Below are positions 37,845 through 46,847 of a stretch of DNA of 48,602 bases, in pieces. The stretch comes from Oerskovia douganii. GTDB taxonomy: Bacteria > Actinomycetota > Actinomycetes > Actinomycetales > Cellulomonadaceae. Numbering within the stretch: position 1 is the stretch's first letter; every line of letters starts with the position of its first letter. The notes below the pieces were generated by a model. That model was not told the DNA's origin and made no database searches. It saw nothing but the letters and a program-made list of their open reading frames with translations. The stretch spans positions 235,910 to 284,511 of the forward strand of contig NZ_JACSPN010000003.1 of NCBI RefSeq assembly GCF_015142735.1, in the 5' to 3' direction. The translations under genes and the position numbers were made by a program.

Positions 37845-38594
37845 ATGCACACCGCCACGCACCAGGCCGAGTTCCGTGACGCCCGCCTCGTCGAGGTCTA
37901 CGACGCCCAGAACGCGTGGGGTCGGGACGACGACTACTTCCTCGCCCGCGCCGCCGAGGGCCCGGGCGGGCGTGTGCTCGACCTCGGGTGCGGCACGGGT
38001 CGGCTGACCGTGGCGCTCGCGGCCGCGGGGTACGCGGTGACCGGCGTCGACCCCGCGGGGGCGTCGCTCGACGCGGCCCGGCCTCGGCCCGGCGCCCAGA
38101 CCGTGACCTGGGTCCACGGGACTTCCGCCGACGCGCCCGCGGGTGCGTTCGACGTCGCCCTCATGACGAGTCACGTGGCCCAGTTCTTCGTCGCCGACGA
38201 CGAGTGGGCGGGCGTCCTCGCCGACCTCCGGCGGGCCCTGGTGCCCGGCGGCGTCCTCGTCTTCGACACCCGCGACCCCCGTGACCGCGCATGGGAGTCG
38301 TGGCACGCGCCCGACGACCGCGACCCGGTCGACCTGGGCGACGGGCGCGTGGTGCTGACCTGGAGCGAGGTCACCGGCGAGCGTGACGGCGTCGTCGACT
38401 TCACGCTCGGCTACGCGATGCCGGAGGGGGACGAGCTGAGGAGCACCGCGACGCTCCGGTTCCGCACCGAGGACGCGCTGCGCCGGAGCGTCGAGGCGGC
38501 CGGGTTCGTCGTCGAGCAGGTCGACGGCGGGTGGGGGAGGGAGGCCGTCGGGCAGGGCGACGGCGAGCTGCTCGTGGTCGCTCGCGCGGTCTGA
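37845..38594 (+). CDS. Class I SAM-dependent methyltransferase
   Basis: A 249-residue cytoplasmic protein with the Rossmann-type methyltransferase fold. Motif I VLDLGCGTGRLTVAL (about residues 45-60) binds S-adenosylmethionine; an acidic end of strand 2 (VTGVDPAG) and strand 4 (FDVALMTSHVAQFF) follow, then VLADLRRALVPGGVLVFDTRD. The family is Methyltransf_25/11 and the substrate cannot be told from sequence. Divergent from the exporter pair and terminated by a strong shared hairpin. Confidence 0.88.
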   Translation: MHTATHQAEFRDARLVEVYDAQNAWGRDDDYFLARAAEGPGGRVLDLGCGTGRLTVALAAAGYAVTGVDPAGASLDAARPRPGAQTVTWVHGTSADAPAGAFDVALMTSHVAQFFVADDEWAGVLADLRRALVPGGVLVFDTRDPRDRAWESWHAPDDRDPVDLGDGRVVLTWSEVTGERDGVVDFTLGYAMPEGDELRSTATLRFRTEDALRRSVEAAGFVVEQVDGGWGREAVGQGDGELLVVARAV

Positions 38595-38647
38595 GCCGCC
38601 GGACGTCCGGACGGCGCGCTCGCGTGGGCCGACCACAGGGCACGACG

Positions 38648-38687
38648 AAGGCGGGGGCCCCGAGGAGCTCCTCGGGGCCGCCGCCTT
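38648..38687. terminator. Strong bidirectional terminator
   Basis: Two 20-nt arms (38648-38667 and 38668-38687) pair at 19 positions and contain a perfect 24-bp palindrome. It lies between the convergent methyltransferase and aminopeptidase genes, with A- and T-containing flanks (AAGG/CCTT). Confidence 0.8.
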
Positions 38688-38729
38688 GGTGCGCCGGTGG
38701 TGCGGCGCAGCGCCGCCGCGACGCGTGCG

Positions 38730-40268
38730 TCAGTCGCGCAGCGACGCCATCCACGCCTCGATGTCCTCGGGGCGACGCGGGAGCGCCGCCGAGAGGTTCT
38801 CGTTGCCGTCCTGCGTGATCAGGACGTCGTCCTCGATGCGGATGCCGATCCCGCGGTACTCCTCGGGGACCGTGAGGTCGTCGCTCTTGAAGTACAGGCC
38901 GGGCTCGATCGTGAAGACCATGCCCGGCTCCAGGACGCCGTCGACGTACAGGTCGCGACGCGCCTGCGCGCAGTCGTGCACGTCGAGGCCCAGGTGGTGG
39001 CTCGTGCCGTGCACCATCCAGCGGCGGTGGAACTGGCCCTCGGGGGCGAGGGACTCCTCGGCCGTCGCGGGCAGCAGACCCCACTCGGCGAGGCGCTCCG
39101 CGATGACCTTCATCGCGGCCGCGTGGATGTCGCGGAAGCGGGCCCCCGGGACGGCGACCGCGAAGGCCGCGTCGGCGGCGTCGAGCACGGCCTGGTAGAT
39201 GCGGCGCTGGACGTCGGTGTAGGTGCCGTCGACGGGCAGGGTGCGCGTGACGTCGGCCGTGTAGAGCGAGTCGACCTCGACGCCCGCGTCGAGCAGGACG
39301 AGCTCGCCCGGGCGGACCTTGCCGTCGTTGCGGATCCAGTGCAGCGTCGTGGCGTGCTCGCCCGCGGCGGCGATGGTCTCGTAGCCGACCGTGTTGCCCT
39401 CGAGGCGCGCGTGCGCGTCGAACGTCGTCTCGATGACGCGCTCGCCCCGGCGGTGCTCGGTCGCGCGGGGCAGGGTCCGCACGACCTCGGCGAAGCCCGC
39501 GATCGTCGCGTCGACGGCCTCGCGCATGTGCTCGATCTCGAGCGCGTCCTTGACCAGGCGGAGCTCCGAGGTGGCCTCGACGAGCGCGGCGTCGGCGACG
39601 TCGTCGCCCTGGCCGTTCTCGAGGCGGATGGCCTCGACCAGGGCCTCGATGTTCTCGTCGGCACCCGTGACGACGAGCAGGGAGACGTGCTCGCCGACGT
39701 CCTTGGCGAGCGCGTCGCGCAGCTCGTCGATGTGCGCGGCCTCGATGCCCGTCACGGTGGTGACGTCGTCGAGGCTCGGGCGGGCGCCGACCCAGAACTC
39801 GCCGTAGCGCGAGTCCGCGTAGAACTCCTCGGTGTCGCGCGCCGCGAGGGGGCGCACGTAGAGGACCGAGTGGTGGTTCGAGCCGTCGTCACCCGTGCCG
39901 GGCTCGACCGGGTGCAGGACCAGGACCGCGTCCGGCTCCTGGTCCGTGCCGAAGCCCGTGAGGTGCGCGAACGCCGAGTGCGGGCGGAACCGGTAGTCGG
40001 TGTCGTTCGAGCGGACCTTGAGCGGTCCGGCGGGGACCACGAGGCGCGCGCCGGGGAAGCCGGCGGACAGCTCGGCGCGGCGGGCAGCCGTGTACGGAGC
40101 GGCGACGCCGGCCTCGACGTCGTGGCTCGCACGGGGGGCCCAGCCGCTCGTGATGAACGCCTTGAAGGCCTCGGAGTCGGGGCGGTGCGACCGGTTGTCG
40201 TTCCGGGCGGCGATCTCCTGCTCGGACTCCGTGACCGGGGCGCTGACGGGGGTGGTGTCGTTGCTCAT
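38730..40268 (-). CDS. pepP: Xaa-Pro aminopeptidase (M24B)
   Basis: A 512-residue cytoplasmic metallopeptidase that releases N-terminal residues preceding proline. The N-terminal domain (about 40-235, with YRFRPHSAFAHLTGF) is typical of aminopeptidase P. The pita-bread catalytic domain carries the five metal ligands: two Asp in LLDAGVEVDSLYTADVTRT (about 320-340), His in HGTSHHLGLDVHD (about 420), Glu in FTIEPGLYF (about 450) and Glu in GIRIEDD (about 475). Two manganese ions are expected. The ATG at 40268 lies after GGTACCC, with GACACT seven bases upstream, so it too may be leaderless. Confidence 0.95.
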   Translation of the reverse strand: MSNDTTPVSAPVTESEQEIAARNDNRSHRPDSEAFKAFITSGWAPRASHDVEAGVAAPYTAARRAELSAGFPGARLVVPAGPLKVRSNDTDYRFRPHSAFAHLTGFGTDQEPDAVLVLHPVEPGTGDDGSNHHSVLYVRPLAARDTEEFYADSRYGEFWVGARPSLDDVTTVTGIEAAHIDELRDALAKDVGEHVSLLVVTGADENIEALVEAIRLENGQGDDVADAALVEATSELRLVKDALEIEHMREAVDATIAGFAEVVRTLPRATEHRRGERVIETTFDAHARLEGNTVGYETIAAAGEHATTLHWIRNDGKVRPGELVLLDAGVEVDSLYTADVTRTLPVDGTYTDVQRRIYQAVLDAADAAFAVAVPGARFRDIHAAAMKVIAERLAEWGLLPATAEESLAPEGQFHRRWMVHGTSHHLGLDVHDCAQARRDLYVDGVLEPGMVFTIEPGLYFKSDDLTVPEEYRGIGIRIEDDVLITQDGNENLSAALPRRPEDIEAWMASLRD

Positions 40269-40368
40269 GGGTACCAGTGTCCCATCGGTCGCTGGGAGGG
40301 AGCGTGCGGCCCGACGGCGCCGCTCGCCCTCCGGCCGTCAGGTCGCCCTCGCAGGGGCGGGGAGCGGC

Positions 40369-40403
40369 GACAGGTGGTCCCGAGCTGCTCGGGACCACCT
40401 GTC
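40369..40403 (-). terminator. Terminator of the copper/ThuA gene set
   Basis: A perfect 16-bp stem (40369-40384 with 40388-40403) and a CTG loop, 25 bases past the stop of the cupredoxin gene. Confidence 0.8.
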
Positions 40404-40428
40404 GTCCACCCTGCGGGCGTGGACGTCG

Positions 40429-42594
40429 TCAGCGGCCGACGTCCGACAGCTCGGCCGCGGTGATGATCCGTCGACGTTCGACCGGCCGGATCACGCCGTC
40501 GTCGACGAGGTCGCGCGTGACCTGCTTGACGTGCTGCAGGAAGGCCCGGTGGTTGGGGTAGTCGTCGTCCTCCGCGACGAGATCGTTGATGGTGCAGCCG
40601 TTGCCCGTGTCCACGTTCGTCACGGTGCTGTCGTTGCCGTCGATGACGACCGTCGGTCGGACGTCGGAGCCGGGGCACCGGTCCAGCCCCTGCACGACGA
40701 CCGTGAAGATGACCGACCGGGCCTTCGACACGTTCCCCGCGGCGTCGGTCGCGCGGTAGGTCACGGTGTGGTTGCCGTCCGTGGCGACGACCACCGGCGC
40801 CGCATAGCGCTGCCACGCGCCGCCGTCGACCTGGAGCTCGGTCCGGTCGACCCCCGAGCCCGCGTCGGTCGCGACCAGGGTGATCGTGACCTTCCCGAGG
40901 AACGCCCCGCGCAGGTCCCGGCTCCCGCTGAGGGTCGCCGTCACCTCGGGCGCGACGGTGTCGGCAGGCACGGTCGACTCCACCACGAACGAGACGGTAC
41001 CCGGCGCCGACACGTTGCCCGCTCGGTCCGTCGCGCGGAACGCGACCGTGTGCGAGCCCGGCGTCGCGACCACCACCTGGGTCGCGTAGCGGTACCACGT
41101 ACCGCCGTCGACCTGGGACTCGATCGTCGCGACGCCGGAGTCGTCGTCGGTCGCGGTCAACCGGACCTGTGCGCTGCCCACGTACTCGCCCGCGCTGTTC
41201 CTGGCGCCGTAGACCCCGGCGGTCACCACGGGAGCGACGGTGTCGCCCGGGTCGGCCGGAACGACCGTCAGGGTCACGGAGGCGACCTCGGAGACGTTCC
41301 CGGCCTCGTCCGTCGCACGGTAGGCGAGCGAGCGGTCACCCGGCTCGTCCAGCACGACCGCCGTGGTGTAGCCGGTCCACGCCCCGCCGTCGACCGCGTA
41401 CTCGATCGAGGCGACACCGGACCCCTCGTCGGTCGCCGTGAGCGTGACGGTCGCCGACCCGACGTACGCACCCACGCCGTCCTGGTCGCCGCTGACCGTG
41501 GCGGCCACGACCGGTGCCGTCGTGTCCTCCTCGCCGTCACCCGCGACGACGACGAACGTCGACGCACCGACCTCGGAGACGTTGCCCGCGACGTCGGTCG
41601 CGCGGTAGGAGACGGTGTGCTCGCCCGGCTCGGTGATGGTGACCGGTGCGGTGTACGGCATCCAGTGCCCGCCGTGCACGTCGACCTCGATCGAGGCGAC
41701 ACCCGACCCGTCGTCCTGGGCCGCGACGGTCACGGTCGCGGAGTCGACGTACGCACCGTCGTCGTCCTGGTGGCCCGCGACCTCGGCGGTCACGGTCGGG
41801 GCGACCGTGTCCTCCTCACCGCCCCCCTCGACGACCGTGAACGTCGCCGTCTGCGGGGCCGAGGTGTTGCCCGCCTCGTCCGTGGCGCGGAACCCGAGGG
41901 AGTGCTCGCCGACGGTCTCGACGACGAACGGTGCGTCGTACACCCGCCAGCCGGCACCGTCCAGGTCGTACTCCACGCCCGCGACTCCCGACCCGTCGTC
42001 GGTCGCGGCGAGCGTGACCGTGGCGCCGCCGACGTACGCACCGGCGCCGTCCCGCTCGCCCGTCACCTCGGCGCTGACCGCCGGTGCCGTCGTGTCGTCG
42101 CCGCCCCCGCCGTCCTCGGTCACGACGAGCTCGCCCCACATCTCGCCGTGGCCGGGGATCGCGCAGAAGTAGCGGTACGTGCCCGGAGTCAGCACGACCT
42201 CGGCCACGTGCTTGCCGCCGTTCGTGTCGAACGGGCTCGCCAGGATGTCGAGCGTGACGTCGTGGTTGTAGCCGGGGGTCGACGTGTCGAAGGTCAGTGT
42301 GTGGCTCATGCCGAACGTGCTGCCGGTCGCGACGCTGTTCTCGAACACGATCGTCGCCTTCCCGGCGGTGGCCGTCGCCGGGAACGTCTTGTAGTCGGTG
42401 ACGCTGTTGTCACCGGTCCAGGTCAGCACCTGCTCGGCCGCGACGGTCGTCGCGGTCGTCGTGGACGACTGGTTCGCACCGGGTGGGGCGGCCGTCGCCG
42501 GGGCGACGGAGACGACCGTGGCGGCGGTGAGGCCGGCGACCAGGGCGGCCACGAGCCGTCGTGCGCCGCGAGCTCTCGAGCTTCTTCGTTCCAT
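40429..42594 (-). CDS. Secreted cupredoxin fused to five Ig-like (OmpL47-type) repeats
   Basis: A 721-residue exported protein. The ATG at 42594 has GAGGAG nine bases upstream and opens a Sec signal (basic start, hydrophobic core, cleavage near ATA-APP, residue 36). Residues about 55-160 are a plastocyanin/azurin-like domain with a full type 1 copper site: His98 (GMSHTLTF), Cys144, His149 and Met152 (FCAIPGHGEMWG). Five repeats of about 94 residues follow, each starting D-T-x-A-P and containing DxGSGV and FRATDxAGN motifs, as in OmpL47-type domains. The last ~80 residues form a module shared with the ThuA protein. A periplasm-like or wall-associated electron carrier held on a stalk is inferred. 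Third gene after the copper oxidase and ThuA genes. Confidence 0.88.
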   Translation of the reverse strand: MERRSSRARGARRLVAALVAGLTAATVVSVAPATAAPPGANQSSTTTATTVAAEQVLTWTGDNSVTDYKTFPATATAGKATIVFENSVATGSTFGMSHTLTFDTSTPGYNHDVTLDILASPFDTNGGKHVAEVVLTPGTYRYFCAIPGHGEMWGELVVTEDGGGGDDTTAPAVSAEVTGERDGAGAYVGGATVTLAATDDGSGVAGVEYDLDGAGWRVYDAPFVVETVGEHSLGFRATDEAGNTSAPQTATFTVVEGGGEEDTVAPTVTAEVAGHQDDDGAYVDSATVTVAAQDDGSGVASIEVDVHGGHWMPYTAPVTITEPGEHTVSYRATDVAGNVSEVGASTFVVVAGDGEEDTTAPVVAATVSGDQDGVGAYVGSATVTLTATDEGSGVASIEYAVDGGAWTGYTTAVVLDEPGDRSLAYRATDEAGNVSEVASVTLTVVPADPGDTVAPVVTAGVYGARNSAGEYVGSAQVRLTATDDDSGVATIESQVDGGTWYRYATQVVVATPGSHTVAFRATDRAGNVSAPGTVSFVVESTVPADTVAPEVTATLSGSRDLRGAFLGKVTITLVATDAGSGVDRTELQVDGGAWQRYAAPVVVATDGNHTVTYRATDAAGNVSKARSVIFTVVVQGLDRCPGSDVRPTVVIDGNDSTVTNVDTGNGCTINDLVAEDDDYPNHRAFLQHVKQVTRDLVDDGVIRPVERRRIITAAELSDVGR

Positions 42595-42622
42595 GGGTGT
42601 GCACTCCTCGTCGATGTGCAAT

Positions 42623-42648
42623 GGGTCGGGGTCGGGGTCGGGGTCGGG
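42623..42648 (+). repeat. G-quadruplex-capable hexamer repeat
   Basis: Five runs of 3-4 G separated by TC (GGGTCG units) lie in the 102-bp gap between the ThuA and cupredoxin genes, on the strand that is template for these genes. It satisfies the four-run, short-loop rule for G-quadruplexes. Confidence 0.7.
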
Positions 42649-42652
42649 TGCC

Positions 42653-42687
42653 GGTCGGCGAGGGCGGCGTGGCCGCCCCCGCCGACC
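42653..42687 (-). terminator. Intercistronic terminator/attenuator hairpin after the ThuA gene
   Basis: Two 16-nt arms (42653-42668 and 42672-42687) pair with one A-C mismatch around a GTG loop, 9 bases after the stop. It may reduce read-through into the cupredoxin gene. Confidence 0.65.
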
Positions 42688-42696
42688 AGGTGGGTG

Positions 42697-45600
42697 CTAC
42701 AGGTCTGCCACCCGGATGTCGCGGAACTCGATGAGGTCCGCGTTCCCGTGGTTCTGCAGCCCGATGAACCCGCGGTCGAACTGGCGCAGGTCCGTCGGCG
42801 GGTCGCCCGCACGCGAGGACTGCTGGCCCGGCGTGTTCTCGAACTCGTTGATGACGACGCCGTTGCGGATGATCGTGTACTTCTGTCCGACCACCCGGAT
42901 CTCGTACTCGTTCCACTCGCCCTTGGGGGTGACCCCAGCCCCGCCACGAGCGACGGGGTCGAAGTTGTAGACCGAGCCCGTCTTCTGCGGCTCACCCGTC
43001 GGGCCGTCGTAGATCTGGATCTCGTGACCGCACGAGATCGCGACCCACGCCGGGGACTGCCCCTGCGCGCACTCGGCGTCGCCGGGTGCCGTCGGGTCGG
43101 GGAACCGGGTGAAGACGCCGCTGTTCGCGTACGCGGTTCCCTGGGAGACGTCGCGGAAGAGCAGCTTGACCGAGAAGTCGCCGAGGTCCTGCGCCTGGTA
43201 CCAGAGCATCCCCAGCCCCCCGGACGACCGGAGCGACCCGTCGTCTCGGAGCTCGAACTTCCCACCGGGCAGCTGGACCCAGTCGAACAGCGACTCCTGG
43301 GTGCCGTCGAAGATCGTGCGGTACCCGCCGGGCTCCACGCCGATCTGCGATCGCGCGGCGGCGTTGACGAGCGCCTGACGCTCCTTGCCCGTGACGCGGC
43401 TGTCGTCGACCAGGCCCTTCGCCACGGCCTTGACGTGCCGCAGGAACTGGTTGTGGTTCTTCCACTCCTTCTCGTCCTGGAACAGGTCGTTGATCGTGCA
43501 CCCGCCCAGGTCGTCGTTGGTCACGCCCGAGTCGGTCCCGCCGAACCACACGGTGCTCCGGGTGTCCGGCAGGGTGCACGTCGTGGCCGCGGCGGTCCCG
43601 GCCGTGGCCGTGCTGCCGTCGGCATACGTCACGGTGAGCGTCGCGTCGTACGACCCGACGCGCGCGTACGTGTGTCGCGGGTTCGCCTCACGTGACGTCT
43701 GGCCGTCGCCGAAGTCCCAGTGGTAGGCGACGCCACCGGAACGCTCACCGGAGAAGGCGACCGTGAGCGGGTCCCCCTGGACGCTCGTCCCCGATGCGGC
43801 CACGGCCGGGGTGGGAGCCCCTCCCTGGTAGGTGACGCGGACCAGCTTCTGGTTCGGGTCGAGGCTGAAGAAGCCCCCCGCGTAGTCGAGCAGGTAGAGC
43901 GCGCCGTCGGCGCCGAACGACGCGTCCATCCAGCTCTGCACCAGGCCGTCGCCGCGACCGCCGGGGACGATGCGGCGCAGGTCCTCCATGAACGCGGGGG
44001 CGCCCTGCTCGCTCACGGTCTGCGGGTCGACGGTCACGGCCACGCGGTTGTTCGAGTTCGACTGGTCCCCGAGCAGCCACTTGCCCTCCCAGTACGAGGG
44101 CCACGCGACGTCGCTCTTCGGGTCGACCTGCGAGGTCCGGTAGGTCGGTCCCGACATGACGGCCTGTCCACCTCCCCGCAGCCACGGGATCGTGTACGTC
44201 GCCTCGTCGTCGACGTAGGTCGGGACGCCGCCCTCGCCCTCCGGGAAGACCGGTCCGCCGCCGCTGGGCGAGTACCAGATCATGTTGTCGCGTGCCGGGG
44301 GGATGTCCACGAGGCCGGTGTTGCGGGGCGACGTGTTCTTGAGGTCGTCACAGTCGTACCACCCGGCGAGGACGCTCGCGTCCTCGTTGCTCCGGTCGCG
44401 GTACGGCTGGCCGTTCCCCATGCAGTAGGGCCAGCCCTGGTTGCCGGCGGACGTGATGATCGTCGCCGTCTCGTACTTCGCGGGGCCCAGCTCCGGGTCG
44501 GGCAGGGTCGCGTCGGGCCCCACCCAGGCGGCCGTCAGCCAGTCGGTGTCGGGGTCGATCTGCAGACGCGAGATGTTCCGCACGCCCATCACGTAGATCT
44601 CCGGCCTGGTCTTGTCGGCCGTGTGCTCGCCCACGGGGAACAGGTTGCCCTCCGGGATCGTGTACGTGCCGTCGTCCTCGGGGTGGATCCGCAGGATCTT
44701 GCCGTTGAGGTCGTTGGTGCTGCCCGACGTGCGCCGCGCGTCCTGGAAGCTGATGCCCGCGTACTCCTGGGTCCAGTTGTTCCCGGAGTAGCCGCCCGAG
44801 CCGCCCGACGAGTTGCTGTCGCCCGAGCCGACGTAGAGGTTGCCCGCGTCGTCGAACGCCATGCCGCCGCCCGCGTGGCAGCAGCTGTGGATCTGCGTCT
44901 CCCACTCGAGCAGGTCGACACGCGTGTTCTGGTCGATGCGCGGGCCCTTCGGGTCGTACGTGAAGCGGGACACCGTGCGCTGACCGACCCGGCGCTCGCG
45001 GTCGATCGACTCGTGCGGCATCCAGTAGACGTAGATCCACCTGTTCGTGGCGAAGTCCGGGTCGGGGACGATCCCGAGCAGGCCTTCCTCGTTCTTGACC
45101 AGCTCGCTGCCGCTGCCACGGTTGCCCATGACGTCGAGCGTCCCCAGGAGGCTGACCGCTCCCGTGGCCGGGTCCCACTCGTGGATCGTGCCGCAACCGA
45201 GGCCGACGTCGGGGTTCTCCCACGAGACGATCGGACCCGTCGGGCACGCGCCGCGCCCGACGTAGAAGACCTTCCCGTCCGGGGCGACCGTCAGGCCGTG
45301 CGGCTCGCCGATCTGGTCGAGCTCCCCGGCGCTGTTCGGAGCGGTGATGCGTTCGACGGTGTAGTTCGACGCGATCGTCGCCTGGCAGTCGCCGCGCACG
45401 ACGCCGGTCGTCCACTGCAGCGCGCCGAGCAGGTGCTGGCGGAACGTCGCGTCGGCCCAGCCGCCCGCCGTGCCGCCCATGCCGGTGAAGAACGAGCGTC
45501 CGCCGTCGTAGTCACGGCACCAGGACACGGGCTCGAACGGTGACGTCGTCGGCCCCGCGCCGGTTCCCGGCTCGAGCTGTGCGACGGTGTGCACCTCGCC

Positions 45601-46737
45601 GGCCGGGCTGTCGGACCAGCCCAGCCACCTGTCCTCGCGGTCCCAGGTGAGGGGGAGCGACGCGGTGGCCGGGTGCTGGCGGTCGATCAGGTCGACCGTG
45701 CGCGCCTCGACCGGGAGCTCGGGGTCGGGCTGCTCGATCGCGTCCGGACCGTACAGCGAGATCTCGGCGAGCTGGGTCGAGCTCTCGCCGCGGTTCTGCG
45801 TGATCGAGAGCCGGTACCAGCCGTACGCGGTGGGGCTCGCGACGTCGAAGTCCCGACGCTGGAAGCGTTGCGGGAAGTCCTCGTCGCTCCGGGTGTCGAC
45901 GTCGACCCAGGTCGAGCCGTCGGTCGAGCCCTGGAGCGTCCACGACCGCGGGTCACGACCGTCGAAGTCGTTGGCCGACGTCAGCGAGTAGCGCGCGAGC
46001 GCGACCGGCTCCTCGAGCCGCAGGGTGATGGTCGCCGTCGTCCTGAACGCGAGCCACTTGGTGCCAGGGTCGCCGTCGACCAGGTTCTTGGCCCCCTCGT
46101 TCGGGGCGTTCTCGGCGCTCGCGGTGACCTCTGCGACGTCCTCGGCGTCCGGCTGGGCACCGGCGATCCGAGCACCCAGCAGACCCGTGAACCACTGGGA
46201 GGAGTCCTGGGCGCGCGCCGCGTCGCGCACGCCCAGGAAGCCGCCGCCCGCGTTGACGAAGCTCTTGAGGTCCGCCTCCTGCGCGGCGCTGAGCTCGACT
46301 CCCTCGGCGGACAGGAAGACGACGCCGCGGTACTCGCCCAGCACCGACCGGCTGAACACGCCAGGGTCGGAGGAGACGTCCACGGAGAACCCGTGCTCCG
46401 CTCCGAGCTCGGTGAACGCCTGCGTCGCCTCGACGACCGGATCGTCCTGGGCGTCAGGGGCTCCGTGGAACACGAGGACACGCACGGGAGCAGCAGCAGC
46501 CGCCGCTGCGGCAGCGCGCGCCGCGTCGGGTGCCGTGCTGGTCGTGGTGGTCGTGGTGGTCGCTGTCGCCGTCGTCGGCGGGGCCGCTGCGACGGAGCGC
46601 TCGACCTGACCGACCGCGGGGGTCACGGTCGCGACGGCGACGAGCGCGAGGCTCGTCAGGCCGACCGCCATGGTTCGCCAGGCTCCTGGTCGGGAACGGC
46701 CTCTCGTGGTGGGGGGAACAGCTCGTCTGGATGGCAC
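42697..46737 (-). CDS. Secreted ThuA / F5-8C / sugar-dehydrogenase propeller / PKD / DUF1080 protein
   Basis: A 1346-residue exported protein, starting GTG at 46737 with AAGGAG seven bases upstream and a signal peptide (to about residue 43). The ThuA amidotransferase-like fold is split: residues 84-198 and 333-450 (HPATASLPLTW onward) flank an inserted F5/8-type C (galactose-binding) domain, 199-330. A sorbosone/glucose-dehydrogenase propeller spans about 460-970 (EEGLLGIVPDPDF; HSCCHAGGGMAFDDAGNLYVG with vicinal Cys619-Cys620), then PKD (975-1050), an unnamed module (1053-1133) and DUF1080 (1138-1346). ThuA and DUF1080 are linked to 3-keto-glycosides, and the propeller to PQQ sugar oxidation. 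There is no CxxCH haem site. Oxidative extracellular sugar cleavage with copper partners is inferred. Confidence 0.88.
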   Translation of the reverse strand: MPSRRAVPPTTRGRSRPGAWRTMAVGLTSLALVAVATVTPAVGQVERSVAAAPPTTATATTTTTTTSTAPDAARAAAAAAAAAPVRVLVFHGAPDAQDDPVVEATQAFTELGAEHGFSVDVSSDPGVFSRSVLGEYRGVVFLSAEGVELSAAQEADLKSFVNAGGGFLGVRDAARAQDSSQWFTGLLGARIAGAQPDAEDVAEVTASAENAPNEGAKNLVDGDPGTKWLAFRTTATITLRLEEPVALARYSLTSANDFDGRDPRSWTLQGSTDGSTWVDVDTRSDEDFPQRFQRRDFDVASPTAYGWYRLSITQNRGESSTQLAEISLYGPDAIEQPDPELPVEARTVDLIDRQHPATASLPLTWDREDRWLGWSDSPAGEVHTVAQLEPGTGAGPTTSPFEPVSWCRDYDGGRSFFTGMGGTAGGWADATFRQHLLGALQWTTGVVRGDCQATIASNYTVERITAPNSAGELDQIGEPHGLTVAPDGKVFYVGRGACPTGPIVSWENPDVGLGCGTIHEWDPATGAVSLLGTLDVMGNRGSGSELVKNEEGLLGIVPDPDFATNRWIYVYWMPHESIDRERRVGQRTVSRFTYDPKGPRIDQNTRVDLLEWETQIHSCCHAGGGMAFDDAGNLYVGSGDSNSSGGSGGYSGNNWTQEYAGISFQDARRTSGSTNDLNGKILRIHPEDDGTYTIPEGNLFPVGEHTADKTRPEIYVMGVRNISRLQIDPDTDWLTAAWVGPDATLPDPELGPAKYETATIITSAGNQGWPYCMGNGQPYRDRSNEDASVLAGWYDCDDLKNTSPRNTGLVDIPPARDNMIWYSPSGGGPVFPEGEGGVPTYVDDEATYTIPWLRGGGQAVMSGPTYRTSQVDPKSDVAWPSYWEGKWLLGDQSNSNNRVAVTVDPQTVSEQGAPAFMEDLRRIVPGGRGDGLVQSWMDASFGADGALYLLDYAGGFFSLDPNQKLVRVTYQGGAPTPAVAASGTSVQGDPLTVAFSGERSGGVAYHWDFGDGQTSREANPRHTYARVGSYDATLTVTYADGSTATAGTAAATTCTLPDTRSTVWFGGTDSGVTNDDLGGCTINDLFQDEKEWKNHNQFLRHVKAVAKGLVDDSRVTGKERQALVNAAARSQIGVEPGGYRTIFDGTQESLFDWVQLPGGKFELRDDGSLRSSGGLGMLWYQAQDLGDFSVKLLFRDVSQGTAYANSGVFTRFPDPTAPGDAECAQGQSPAWVAISCGHEIQIYDGPTGEPQKTGSVYNFDPVARGGAGVTPKGEWNEYEIRVVGQKYTIIRNGVVINEFENTPGQQSSRAGDPPTDLRQFDRGFIGLQNHGNADLIEFRDIRVADL

Positions 46738-46847
46738 TCTCCAACTCCTTCGTCATCAGTGCGGTGCGCTCCGGGGGGACCCGGACGCCGGACAGGTGGT
46801 GCGAGGTGGAAGGTCGTGGTGCACGGTGCAGGGGACACGCGGGGACG

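Noticed and set aside
42623-42648. Repeat tract as a replication or recombination site
   Set aside because: It is only 26 bp, sits between two co-directional genes, and no origin or integrase features are near.
40000-43695. A 1231-codon plus-strand frame
   Set aside because: Antisense shadow of the aminopeptidase, cupredoxin and ThuA genes; low-complexity translation.
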